A stretch of 21,361 nt of DNA from Nocardioidaceae bacterium (GTDB lineage: Bacteria; Actinomycetota; Actinomycetes; Propionibacteriales; Nocardioidaceae), in NCBI GenBank assembly GCA_013693815.1, contig CP059259.1:2744550-2765910 (forward strand), read 5' to 3'. The notes beneath the pieces were generated by a model. The model did not search any database. It was not told where the DNA came from and saw only the letters and a list, made by a program, of their open reading frames with translations. This document shows, piece after piece, positions 7,540 through 17,089 of this stretch. A program made the position numbers and the translations under genes. How positions within the stretch are numbered: position 1 is the first letter of the stretch; each line of letters begins with the position of its first letter.

Positions 7540-7783
7540 GCGTCACCAGATAGGTGACGAACGCACTCAGTATCGCGGCAGCCCCCAGCACGATCAGTGC
7601 ACCGGGGATGGGTCGGGCGTTTGCCCGCACGTACCCGCACTCGCTGTTGCTATCGCTCAGTAGCGAGTCCGGGCCACTGAACACGCTGCCGCAATCGAGG
7701 CCGACTGGCAGTAGCCCGAGGGTCAGTCCGCCGATTAAAAGCACGACGCCAGTCGTGATCAGGCACGCAAGCAAGGTTCTCAT
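7478..7783 (-). CDS. Antisense two-helix membrane protein between tail chaperone and tape measure
   Basis: This 101-residue gene reads leftward from ATG 7783 and overlaps the last 62 bases of the chaperone fusion antisense. It has two strong membrane segments (about 3-27 and 59-80) separated by a 30-residue loop with Cys31 and Cys49 that could form a disulfide outside the cell. The C-terminal tail (TPSSRDLPSTSSGPGSDLPAA) is polar and disordered. The sequence CGSVF...C resembles a class of small actinobacterial membrane proteins I have seen, but I cannot name a family. Opposite strand and separation from the late operon suggest a moron, expressed in the lysogen, possibly altering the envelope or superinfection. 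Only a weak GAGCGG precedes the start. Confidence 0.6.
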   Translation of the reverse strand: MRTLLACLITTGVVLLIGGLTLGLLPVGLDCGSVFSGPDSLLSDSNSECGYVRANARPIPGALIVLGAAAILSAFVTYLVTPSSRDLPSTSSGPGSDLPAA

Positions 7784-7831
7784 CCGCTCAATCTGCCACG
7801 GCTTATCCCAATGTCGCCAGAGGGTGCGCGC

Positions 7832-10263
7832 ATGTCCTCTGTCGGTTACGCCACCCTCGATGTGATCCCCTCGCTCAAGGGGCTGCAGAAGCGCCTTGAC
7901 GCGGAGGTCGTTCCGGCTGCGAAAGCCGCTGGCAAGAATGCCGGTTCACAGATGGGTGAGGCTGCCTCGAAAGAGGCGGGCGGCAAGATCCGGTCCCACT
8001 TCTCCAAGGAGCTTAAGCAGCTCGGGGCAGTGGCCGCTGGTGCGTTTGCGGGCCGGGCGATCGTCGGGTATTTCTCCGGCGCGATCCGAGGTGCCTCTGA
8101 TGCCGAGCAGGCCATCGGTGGTGTCCACGCGGTGTTCGGCAAGTACGCCGATGAGGTGGAGGCACGTTCTAAGACCGCTGCCCAGTCCCTCGGGTTGACT
8201 TCGACGGCCTACCAGCAGTTGGTCACTGTCTCCGGTGCCCTGTTGAAGAACAAGGGCCTCGAGGACTTCGCGGCCCAGGCCGAGCAGCTCGTGCAGACGG
8301 GCGCGGACCTGGCGGCCCAGTTTGGTGGCTCGACCAAGCAAGCGGTTGAGGCGTTGAACGCGGCCATGCGCGGTGAGTCGGACCCGATCGAGCGGTACGC
8401 GATCAGCCTCAACGAAACCAGTGTCCAGGCTGAGCTGGCGGCTCGTGGGCAGAAGAAGCTCACCGGCGCGGCGTTGGAGCAGGCCAAGGCCCAGGCCCGG
8501 TTGGCGATCATCCAGAAGCAGTCCGCCGACGCGCAGGGCACCTTCGCCCGAGAAGCAGACACGCTGGCGGGCCAGCAGCAGCGGCTGTCGGCGCAGTGGC
8601 AGGAGATGCAGACCACGCTGGGCATGAATCTCTTGCCCGTGGTGACCCAGTTCGTGGGCGCCATGAACAACGGGGTTCTTCCGGCGATCGAGTCAGTGGG
8701 TGGCGGTGCCGCCGACATGGTGAGGTGGTTTAACGAGCTGCCGCCGCCGGTTAAATCTGCTGCCGCGGCGTTGGTTGCGTTCAAGGTTGCGGCCCGGTTC
8801 GATCTCGGCGGCAAGATGTACTCGACCCTTTCGGGGTCGGAGGGGTCCTCGGGACCGTGCGCACGCGGGCATTGTTCGCCGCTGACGCTTTCCGGATTGC
8901 TGGCGGTAGTGCGAACCGCATGGCGGCTGGCCTCGCAGCAGCACGGGTGGCCGCGTCGGGTACAGGAACTGTGCTGCGGGGCGCACTCGGGCTCGTCGGC
9001 GGACCCTGGGGCGCTGCGTTCATTGGCGGCACGGCGATCCTGACCCACTTCTGGCAAGAGCACCGCAAGGCCAAAGCGCGAGTCCAAGAGCTGACCGACA
9101 CCCTGGACAAGCAGACCGGGGCCGCGACCGAGAACACCCGGGCGCTAGTCGCCAAGCGCCTCGAAGATCAAGGGCTCCTTGAAGTCGCCGAGCGACTGGG
9201 CTTGAAGACCGCTGACGTGACGACCGCGGTCATTGAGCAGGGCAGCGCACTCGATGACATCGTGGACAAACTCCGCAATATAGAGGCCGCGAACCGTGTT
9301 CACACTGGACAGGGCGCGATCCTGTTTTCGATGGGCCGTGATGCTATCGACCTGCGCGAGGAGCTGACCCAGACCGATAGTGAGCTGAACAAGGCAACCG
9401 CGTCCTTCTACGCCAACGCCGAGGCGGCCCGGCGCGTCGAAGAGGCAACCGGGGGCGCTGCTGCTGCGACGGGCAAGAGCGGCAAGGCCTATGACGATCT
9501 GACCACGAAGGTCAACAAGGCGCGGGACGCGATCTTCAAGCTGATCGATGCCGAGAATAAGAAGCGCAACAACGCCTTGGCTGTGCGTGGTGACCAGATC
9601 GCGCTCAATCAGGCCATGCTCGACCTGAAGAAGCAGGCCACTGAGGGCGCCAAGGGCTTGAAGCTGAACACTCAGGCAGGGCTCGACAACAACAGGGCAC
9701 TGCAGGACTTGGCCAGCCAGTGGGCGAACTCCGAGCAGAAGGTCAAGAACGCAGACGGTGCCTACCGCCGTATTCGCGCCTCCTTCATTGACGCCGCGAC
9801 CGAGATGGGCGCGACCAAGAAGCAAGCCAAAGAGCTGGCCGACAGGCTGTTGGAAACACCGAGGAAAGTGGAAATCAAGACCTCTGTTCCCGGGCTTGAG
9901 GCCGCTATCGAGGCTTATGAGCGGCTCGCGGCTGCCGCGAGACGCGCGTATGAGGCGAGGCGCGGCGGTGTGGTGAGGAACGCAGGCGGGCTGCAAGCTC
10001 GTGCTGACGGTGGCCCGGTGTCACGGTTCACGCCCTATGTGGTGGGTGAGCGCGGACCCGAGATCTTCATGCCGAAGTCTGATGGGCAGATCATTCCGAA
10101 CCATCAGATCCGCACCGGCAATGGCGGCGGGACGCCTGTCGGCGGTGGCCTCACTGAGGCCGACGCGAAGATGCTCGCCAAGGCGATGGCACCGACCCTC
10201 TATGACGCGGTCTACCGCGGCATGGCGCAGCAGCAGGACATCTCTATCGGAAGGGGTCGTTGA
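7832..10263 (+). CDS. Tape measure protein, frameshifted as read
   Basis: ATG 7832 (MSSVGYATLDVIPSLKG, the common actinophage tape measure opening) has CAGAGGG about seven bases upstream; ATG 7811 is in frame but has no such site. The first part runs in frame to about 8830, then the same protein continues one frame back (VGGVLGTVRTRALFAADAF onward) to TGA 10263. A missing G in GGGG at 8832-8835 restores SGVGGVLGT. The reconstructed protein is about 810 residues: long Ala-rich helices, a hydrophobic stretch (TVLRGALGLVGGPWGAAF), more coiled coil and a Gly-rich C-terminus with FTPYVVGERGPEIFMP. It sets tail length and is delivered with the DNA. The C-terminal GERGPEIFMP segment is a common tape measure tail motif. 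Confidence 0.86.
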
Positions 10264-11594
10264 TGCCGAATCCGCCGTTCCCGTTGCTGCGGTTCGTGGC
10301 GGCCCCGTCGCTGGATGCTGAAGTGTTCTTCGACTTCAACCCGCACGGCATCAAGCCCGACAGCTTCTCTCTCGGCTCCCCGTCGTACTTGGGTGATGTG
10401 GATGCGATCGCGCCGTCGCTGGGTTTCCGGTCGGTGTCGTTCACGGCGCATTTCGCGTCGTCGAAGTTCGATAACGCCCGTGATGCGGTGCGGTTGTCGC
10501 GGGAGATGGCGCGGGACCGGAACTGGTTGTTGTGGTGGTCGGACGACAAGGTCCCCCGGTGTGGTTCCGGACCTATCCCAGTGCGCCGGGTGCGGTGTCG
10601 TGGGACTGGTGGCGGCCCTTCGGGGAGTCCGACATGCTCGCGTTGCCGCTGGTGATTGATGCAGATGCGGCCATGCTCGGCGAACGCGCCGATCTGGGTG
10701 AGTACGCGATCGCGAACGACCCGCAGGGTGTCGCAGAGTCTGACCCGGCGAATGCTTACACGCGGTTGCCGGAGATTAAGGGTGATCTTCCTGCGCCGTT
10801 GCATGTGCGGGTCGGGGACACGGGGTCGTTGCAGCCGCTGTTGGTGACGGCGTCGAGTTGGCCGCGGCGGATGTGGGCGCAGACCTCGACGGTCACGGGT
10901 GGTTCGACAGGCTCGGATGCTACGGCGTCGGCTGGGTCGTATGTGACGCGGACGCTGACCTCGAGTTATCAGCAGGTGGCGCGGGCGACGATCGACAACA
11001 TTTGGCACGCGGGCCGGTACCGGGTGTTGGCGCGGGTCCGGACCTCGGGTGCGGGCGGGGAGAACATCAGGTTCCGCCTGGTCAATGGCGAGGCCCGGAA
11101 GCTCGCGACCGGCGAGTGGACTGTGGTGGATCTGGGTGTGATCGCGGTCCCCGGAGCAACCTGCCGCCGCCGGGCGCGACGCAGATCTGGTCGCAGGAGA
11201 TCTATCTGGAGGCGCTGCGGACTAGTGGGTCGGCGGCGTTGCATGTGGACTATATGGCGTTGGCGCCGGCGTCGATCCCGGGCGAGCAGGTGACCACCTT
11301 TGATGCGCGGGTGGCATCGCCTGTGTTGGACCCGGGCGGTGCGCAGGATTGGATCTGGATCGACGGCGAGTCCCGGTTGTGCGGGGTCTTGGATCGGGTG
11401 CACGGGGTCGGGGACTTCTATCCCTCTCGGCCCGCGGCGATTGGGTTTGCGGGCGGGTTCCCGCATGTCTTCCCGGCTCGGTCAACGCGATGGCGATGTA
11501 TCCACGGCAAGCGCTGGGTGGTGACGCGCTGACGTTTACCCCGAAGGTGCAATTGTCCTATCACCCGCGCTATCTGATTCTTCCGGGCGCATGA
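10263..11594 (+). CDS. Minor tail protein, Dit-like, with inserted beta-sandwich domain; three frame breaks
   Basis: ATG 10263 overlaps the tape measure stop. The protein is read in three frames joined by single missing bases: near 10550 (AAGGT), near 11149-11152 (CCCC) and near 11472-11476 (CCCGG). Reconstructed length is about 444 residues. The N-terminal part (FNPHGIKPDSFSLGSPSYLGDVD; FTAHFASSKFDNARDAVRLSRE; VWFRTYPSAPG) and the end (LGGDALTFTPKVQLSYHPRYLILPG) are Dit-like. Between them, about 10850-11275, lies a jelly-roll-like segment (SYVTRTLTSSYQQVARATI; HAGRYRVLARVR; IRFRLVNGEAR) that looks like a carbohydrate-binding insertion. It would sit at the hub between tube and baseplate. The domain call is inferred from strand pattern. 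Confidence 0.72.
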
Positions 11595-13253
11595 CCGGCC
11601 CGTTGTCGGTCCGGGTCCGTGACAGTGCCGGTGGCGATCGGCACCCGAGGTTTAGCGGCCTGCGGTTCACCTGGTCGGCTTACGGTGGCCCGGTCGAAGC
11701 CGCTGCGACGTTGACGGCACCCTTAACCGACTTCCATGACCTGGGGCCGAATGCGCCGTTGACAGTGTACGACACGGGCACAGGCGAGGCGCTGTTTGAG
11801 GGTTTTTGACGATCCCTGGCCAAACCTCGGGGCGTGCGGGTCAGTCGTTTGAGGTCAAGGTCGCCGGCGTGGGGACGCTGGCATCGGATTCGTCACGGCC
11901 CTACATCCTGGTGACCAACGACCTGGGCGGCTGGCAGCGGTACCGGACCTCGAAACCCAACGCCACCACGGGCACTGACGAGGACCCGACCACCGCTGAA
12001 CCGTGTTTGCAGGTCTCTGCCGATGAGGGCAAGACCGTGGGCACGACCTGGTGGGGCGACTGGGCCAACGAAACGTTGGCGGATGCGGGCATGATCCTGG
12101 GCCGAATCCGGGCGCGTGCACTCGCGGGAGTGACGACGGGTTGGCAGATGTCGATCCGCACCAAACCCAGTGCCGTGGTGTTCGGTGATGGGACCGCGCG
12201 CCGCACCATCACAGCCCCAGCTACACAAGCGTGGCTGATCAGCGAACGGGGCGGCAGTAATCCGATCACTGATGGTGACGATGTGCCGATTCTGCGGGCC
12301 GCTCGCTCGGGGTCCGCGACCACGGGTGTTGAAGCTGCGTGGTTCGACTTCTCCGAGATCTATCTGACTGCTGAACGGTTGGGGATCGACGGGACCCGGA
12401 TACAGACCGGGTATGGGACCAGTGCTGTGTTGCCGCATCAGGTGGTGGCCGACATGGTCGGGCGCGGGATGCTGCCGATGGTCGATGTGGATCGGTGCGT
12501 GATCGATGAGTCCACCGCCGAGATCTGGCAGCTCGCGTCCCCTGAGGGTATTAGCGGGTCGTCGGTGCTGGACATGTTGCAACTGTGGGAGTCGGACTTC
12601 CACTGGGGCTACGGACCTAGTGGCAGCGTGAGTGGTTATCCGTTTTGGTACCGGCGTTGGGATGACACCAACCCGGTCTACGAACTCGATGACGCCACGG
12701 ATCAGGTGCAGATCGAGGGGTCGGGGGACGACCTGTGCAACCGGATCGTGGTCGGTTACACCGATGCCCAGGGCCGCGCTCGCACTGAGACGGTGACCAG
12801 TGTTGTCCCTGCCCTGGGGTCGCGGGTCCGGGATGCTGAACCGTTGACGTTGCCTGCCGGGTACGGCACCCAACTCGACGCCCAGCTGATCGGCACCCAA
12901 CTCCTGGCCTCGAAAGCACATCCCCACTGGCCGGCAAGGCAGTGATCCGACGCAAGATCCGCAACCTGCAGACCGGGGATCGACTGAATCCGTGGGAGAT
13001 CCGGCCCGGTGTCTCGATCGTGCGCCGCTCCACAGGCGACGTGATCCGGTTAGCCGAGGTCACCTACGACCACGACGCCCGCGCCGCCTCTCTGACGCTG
13101 GGGTCGCCGCCACTGAACAGCCGGCAACTCATTGAGCGGCTAGCGAAACGTGCACCCGTATCCAAGGCGATCAACGTGACCGCGGTGTATGCGACCTATC
13201 ACGCCAAGGGCAACAAGAAGACCAAACAGAAGTACGGGATAGAGGAGGTCTAG
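11591..13253 (+). CDS. Minor tail protein, Tal-like baseplate hub; two frame breaks
   Basis: ATG 11591 overlaps the previous TGA (ATGA). The frame breaks at a T-run (11803-11807, GAGGGTTTTTGACG) and at CCCC (12922-12925); one added base at each gives a continuous protein of about 554 residues ending at TAG 13251-13253. It opens with beta strands (LSVRVRDSAGGDRHPRFSG), has a hub-like core with FFSEIYLTAERLGIDGTRI-type helices (DFSEIYLTAERLGIDG), an ESDFHWGYGPSG segment, and a C-terminal part with NRIVVGYTDAQGR and LGSPPLNSRQLIERL. Length and place directly after Dit fit a tail-associated hub protein. No peptidase motif is seen. Confidence 0.7.
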
Positions 13254-13255
13254 GC

Positions 13256-13801
13256 ATGGGGTTCGATGACCTATTGGAGTTCAACGGCACCGACATTGGC
13301 ACGATCGTCGGATACACCTACGACCTCAAAGTCGGCACCACGTGGCAGCTGACCTGGACCGTGGTCGATGGCGACGACGCCAACGTTGACCTTTCGACCG
13401 GGTTCACGGCCTCCGCGAACCTCTGCACCAACGACGGTGTATCCCGGCTAGCTTTCACCCACGAGGAGACATCAGGTCGCGAGATCGATCTGTCGGAGCC
13501 GGGGTCGATCGTGCTGCGCTCCACTCCCGCAGGTAATGCCGGGATGTCGTCCTACTACCTGCAGCCGTTGCGGTTCGACCTGACCGTGACCCGGACCTCC
13601 GATGGCGCGAAAGTCCCGATGATCCGGGACTGCTTCATCGTCCCCGCCGACTCGACGCCGCCTGACATGACCGACGACTGGGACACCCCGAAATCGTCCG
13701 GGCACTCAAGCGGCTCGAAGAGGGCCAGGCACGCACCGAGGGCAAGGTGGACAACATCGCCTCGGGGTTTGTGCCGCGTAGCGAGTTCGAGGCACGGATG
13801 A
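13256..13801 (+). CDS. Small beta-rich tail-region protein; 3' end uncertain
   Basis: ATG 13256 has GAGGAGG at 13242-13248 overlapping the end of the preceding gene. About 135 residues look like a beta sandwich (IGTIVGYTYDLKVGTTWQLTW; DLSTGFTASANL; SIVLRSTPAG; FDLTVTRTSDGAKVPMIRDC), a type often found after the baseplate genes in actinophages. The frame as read stays open to TAG 13801, but after about 13690 its sequence turns to nonsense (SSGHSSGSKRAR) while the real continuation is the next gene in another frame. The true stop is therefore probably near 13663-13670, where an ATGA overlap with the next gene would be expected. Function unknown. Confidence 0.55.
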   Translation: MGFDDLLEFNGTDIGTIVGYTYDLKVGTTWQLTWTVVDGDDANVDLSTGFTASANLCTNDGVSRLAFTHEETSGREIDLSEPGSIVLRSTPAGNAGMSSYYLQPLRFDLTVTRTSDGAKVPMIRDCFIVPADSTPPDMTDDWDTPKSSGHSSGSKRARHAPRARWTTSPRGLCRVASSRHG

Positions 13802-13941
13802 CAGCGCAGGACCGCGAGATCCGTGACATCAAGGCCGCTGCGTCGTCCTCGCGGCTTTCGCCACTGGCGGTGGCTTCCACGATCATCAGCTTCCTCACCT
13901 TGATTCTGGCGCTGGTTATCGCGGTCGCAGTCAAGCCATGA
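13667..13941 (+). CDS. Coiled-coil protein with C-terminal membrane anchor, frameshifted as read
   Basis: ATG 13667 begins MTDDWDTP; the frame then breaks at CCCC (13686-13689), and one added C gives EIVRALKRLEEGQARTEGKV onward to TGA 13941. The roughly 91-residue product has an N-terminal helix and coiled coil (DNIASGFVPRSEFEARM; QDREIRDIKAAASSSR) and a single strong membrane segment near the end (LAVASTIISFLTLILALVIAV). This coiled-coil plus C-terminal TM plan is common beside lysis genes in actinophages and may act as a holin or lysis-timing protein. Its stop overlaps the next ATG (13938). Confidence 0.62.
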
Positions 13942-14642
13942 GCCTCGACCTGTGCACATGGAACGTGGGCAATGCGTCCAATGCCAAGGTACTCAAGGAT
14001 CTGCTTGCCCTGCTCGACCAGTGCGATGTGCTTGCGCTGCAAGAGGTTGGTGACCGGGGCGCTGTCCTGCATCAGGTGTGCGTACAGACGGGCGCGCGGC
14101 TCGTGCGTTTCTCCGGCGAGGGCCGATCCTCGGGGCACGTCGCGCTGCTTGTCACCAAGGGCATCAAGGTCACGTCCTCGGACATCACCCTGATCAGCCC
14201 CAAGACCTATGTCGGCCGCCTCGTCGCTGGCAGCCGCAAGACCGGCTACGCGGAGCCGAAGTACATCGTGCGGGCCACGGTGCGCAAGGCCGGCGACCGT
14301 AAGCCGTACCCGGTCGGTGTCACGCACTTGGTACCCAGCACGTCGAACCCGGCCAACGGCAAGGCACGGTCCTTGTACCGCCGCCAGGTCGATGGCTGTG
14401 TGCGCTGGATGCTCACCCGCAAAGCAGGCAGGCCCGTGGTCTTGTGCATGGACGCCAACGCTGGGCCAATGCGGAAACTCCTTGCAGGGCTGAGGAAAAT
14501 CGCCGCCTACATCGCGCCACGGTCACACGGGCGCAGACGCATCGATCACATGTGGCTACGCAACTGCGCCGCGTCGAACGTGCGCGCCGTCAAGACAAGC
14601 AGCGATCACCGCGCAGTCCTAGCGACCATCACGCCCGCTTAA
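13938..14642 (+). CDS. Endonuclease/exonuclease/phosphatase (DNase I-fold) family enzyme
   Basis: The 234-residue frame is intact, starting at ATG 13938 in an ATGA overlap. All usual EEP motifs are present: TWNVGN (Asn9), LQEVGD (Glu36), GVTH (His130), MDANAG (Asp172 and Asn174), RIDHMW (Asp203) and SSDHRAV (Asp223, His224). These are the metal-binding and catalytic residues of the DNase I fold, so a divalent-metal-dependent phosphodiesterase is likely. The substrate cannot be read from sequence: host or phage DNA, RNA or a small phosphoester are all possible. It lies between the membrane anchor gene and the endolysin. Its presence in a lysis cassette is unusual; degrading released DNA or defence against it are guesses. 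Confidence 0.85.
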   Translation: MSLDLCTWNVGNASNAKVLKDLLALLDQCDVLALQEVGDRGAVLHQVCVQTGARLVRFSGEGRSSGHVALLVTKGIKVTSSDITLISPKTYVGRLVAGSRKTGYAEPKYIVRATVRKAGDRKPYPVGVTHLVPSTSNPANGKARSLYRRQVDGCVRWMLTRKAGRPVVLCMDANAGPMRKLLAGLRKIAAYIAPRSHGRRRIDHMWLRNCAASNVRAVKTSSDHRAVLATITPA

Positions 14643-14655
14643 TCCCTTCAATCTG

Positions 14656-14727
14656 CTCGGCCTAGCTGCCGAGACGCCGGTGGCCTTTGTCAGGGAACTA
14701 GGCCCTCTCTGCCCGTCCCCTTCGGGG
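14656..14727 (+). ncRNA. Structured intergenic region before the endolysin gene (possible RNA element)
   Basis: The 178 bases between 14643 and 14820 hold no gene. They contain three stems: CTCGGC/GCCGAG (14656-14661, 14668-14673), GGCCT/AGGCC (14682-14686, 14700-14704) and CCCC-TTC-GGGG (14717-14727). No T-run and no clear promoter are seen. A leader, attenuator or small RNA is possible; I cannot place it in a known family. Confidence 0.3.
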
Positions 14728-14820
14728 TAGCCCGCCTCGCGCGGTGCCTGTGACGCACGGATATAGGGCGCGACCGGCACTTACTCATCGACCCGACTTC
14801 TAACGCATGGAGGTCGACTC

Positions 14821-15362
14821 ATGCCCCGAACTCCCCAGCAGGCAATCGCCGCCGCTGCACAGCAAGCCAGTGATGGGCCGCGTTTCGAGGTCGGTACCTG
14901 TCTCATGCAGGTTCGCGAGTGCTACGACGTCGCCGCCCGCTACCCCGACGCTGCGACCGCCTGGGAGCACGCCCGCCAGCAGGTCACCCGCGACCCGAAC
15001 GAGATCCCGCGCGGAGTGCCGGTGTGGTGGACCGGCGGCGCGAAGGGTCACGGACACGTAGCTATCTCGCTTGGCAAGGGCATGTGCTGGTCCACCGATA
15101 TCAAACGCCCCGGCTACTTCGACCGCGTACCCATCGCCGACATCGGCAAGCGGTGGGGCTGACGCTGGTCGGCTACAGCCCGGACATCAACGGCGTCACG
15201 GTGTGGACCAAACCCGTCAAGCGCCGCCCCAACGCTGACGCGATGCTCGCCGCCGCCCTCAAAGGGCAGGCCTGGCACACCCGAAAGCAGCACCCGAAAC
15301 GCGCTGCCCTCTTTGCCCAAGCCGCCAAGATCGCTCGCCAACTCGGCGGGAAGGAGAAGTGA
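14821..15362 (+). CDS. Endolysin, cysteine peptidase (CHAP/NlpC-like), frameshifted as read
   Basis: ATG 14821 has GGAGG at 14809-14813. The frame breaks at GGGG (15155-15158); one added G restores RWGLTLVGYSPDINGVTVW and continues to TGA 15362, about 180 residues in all. A likely catalytic Cys27 (GTCLMQVREC), His77/His79 (GHGHVAI) and Asp93 (STDIK) fit a papain-fold CHAP or NlpC/P60 peptidase acting on peptidoglycan. The C-terminal 50 residues are basic (KPVKRRPNADAM onward) and may bind the wall. The holin follows three bases later. No mycolate esterase (LysB) is seen in the window, which would be expected if the host is mycolic-acid-bearing and it is not encoded elsewhere. The peptidase subclass is uncertain. 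Confidence 0.7.
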
Positions 15363-15364
15363 CC

Positions 15365-15553
15365 ATGTCCAACCCACTCAACGAGGCCCTGCCCGCCAGG
15401 CACCGCAAGGCCGTCTACGCCGTGCTGTTTGTGGTCGGCGTGATCGTCGCTGCCGTACAAGCCTCCGATGGTGACTGGTTGACCGCACTTGCGGTCATCG
15501 TCGCCGCGCTCGGTGGCCCCGGTATGGCCGCCTCCAACGTCAACAAGAGCTGA
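15365..15553 (+). CDS. Holin-like small membrane protein
   Basis: ATG 15365 has AAGGAGA at 15351-15357 and gives 62 residues; GTG 15359 is an in-frame alternative. It has a short basic N-terminus (SNPLNEALPARHRK), two membrane segments (AVYAVLFVVGVIVAAVQA and LTALAVIVAALGGPGM), a short loop and a polar tail (SNVNKS). Two-helix proteins of this size next to the endolysin are usually class II holins, which open the membrane for the endolysin. Confidence 0.78.
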   Translation: MSNPLNEALPARHRKAVYAVLFVVGVIVAAVQASDGDWLTALAVIVAALGGPGMAASNVNKS

Positions 15554-15560
15554 GGTAGTC

Positions 15561-17074
15561 ATGGCTCGTCGTGGTGGTATGCACCCCGGACGCCGGGGAC
15601 TGACCGGACCTGCTGGCCCAGCCGGTGCCGCAGGCGCTACGGGACCCACAGGTGCCGCTGGACCCACAGGTCCCCAAGGTCCCGCTGGTTCGGGCATCAA
15701 CTACAAGGGCACAGTCGCATCCTCTAGCGAGTTGCCCACCTCGGGTAACACGCTGGGCGACGCCTGGTCATCGACCGCTGACGGCGACGATGTGTATATC
15801 TGCATCGGCCTACCGGGCACCTGGGACGGACCTAAAGACTGGGCCGGCCCTACGGGACCCACGGGGCCAGCTGGTCCTACGGGGTCGACGGGCGCGAAGG
15901 GCGACAAGGGAGACCAGGGCGACCCCGGGTCGACAGGCCCCACGGGTGCGGCTGGTCAAGGTGTCCCCACGGGCGGCACCACGGGCCAGATCCTCGCGAA
16001 GAAGACCGGCACGAACTATGACACGGAGTGGGTTACGGGGACCGCGGTCACTGACGGCGACAAGGGCGATGTGACCGTCTCGGAGTCGGGGTCGGTGTGG
16101 ACGGTAGATGCCGGTGCCGTGGTGAAGCTGACGGGCAATCAGTCCGTCGCGGGGGTGAAGACTTTCAGCGATGCGCCGGTGGTGCCGACCCTGGAAGCTG
16201 AGACCGATACCGATGAGGTGGCGTCGACGGCGTTTGTGCAGGAGGCGATTGCTGCTGCTGCGATCGCGGAGGGTTTCAAGCGGTGGGTTTCAGGCAGGGA
16301 CGCTGACCCGGAGGAGCCACTACCAGAGGGCGTCTCGTGGGAGGTGTGGCTGGACGAGGCTGAGCCGGTCCCGGACTGGGTGCCTCCGTACACGAGCATT
16401 ATTCGTTTGGTTGAGGAGACGGACCCGACCCCGGTCCCGGTAACCGCGAACTTCGTCGGCGAGTTCAAGTCGACGGGCAATGTCACTACCTCGGGTTCGA
16501 TCAGTATCGGGTCGGTTCCGATCGGCACCCCGATCCTGGTACTCGCCGCAGCGGGATCAGCTAGCGCTGGCCTGGGTGTCACCAATACCAATAGCAATAC
16601 CTGGTCCCTGCTGGCATCCCATACCGTCACCGCGTCGGCTGCTACGGTGTCGGCCTTTTTGACGGTCGCTACGTCGGCGACCTCGGATTCGGTGACGGTG
16701 ACCCGGTCTCCTTCGGGTGGGCTCGCGGTCGCTGTCTACACCCTGGATGGCTCCGATGGGACGCTCGCGAACTCCGGGTCGGTACCCCAAGGCAAGTCCG
16801 AATCGAACGTCACTTCGGCCACGTCGGCGGCGGTGACCGCGCTGCAGGACGGCCTCGTGATTTTCGCGGTCGCCACCAGCCACGACGTGACCTCGGTGAC
16901 CGCGACCGGGTCGACCGACACCGCTACCCAGTACGCCGGATCAGGGACAGGCAACCCCGCTCGCTGCTGGTCGGCCTGGATCAAGCCGCGTCGGCTGGGT
17001 CCTCCACGCCGGGCATGTCGTGGACCAGCTCCCGGACGTGGACCGGGATCACGCTCGTGTTCAACCCGAGCTAA
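15561..17074 (+). CDS. Collagen-like tail fibre protein, frameshifted as read
   Basis: ATG 15561 (MARRGGMHPGRRGL) begins seven bases after the holin stop; a longer frame start at 15489 lies inside the holin gene. Two collagen-like G-x-y blocks occur, about residues 13-46 and 95-136 (for example KGDKGDQGDPGS). A spacer lies between them, followed by a globular/beta-rich region with repeated Ser/Thr strands. The end breaks frame at CCCC (16955-16958); one added C gives PRSLLVGLDQAASAGS onward to TAA 17072-17074. Reconstructed length is about 504 residues. Collagen-like repeats form trimeric shafts in phage fibres. This is likely a receptor-binding fibre. C-terminal receptor domain type is unknown. 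Confidence 0.78.
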
Positions 17075-17089
17075 AAGGAGAGGCTGTAG

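Noticed and set aside
8209..9087. Leftward open frame of 292 codons
   Set aside because: Antisense to the tape measure; rich in Ser/Cys/Ala with no protein character.
11893..12927. Long leftward open frame of 344 codons
   Set aside because: Antisense to the Tal-like gene, with His/Arg/Pro-rich low-complexity translation and no start site.
15489..15560. Extended start for the collagen-like fibre inside the holin gene
   Set aside because: The extra residues are out-of-frame holin sequence, and MARRGG at 15561 opens the real protein.
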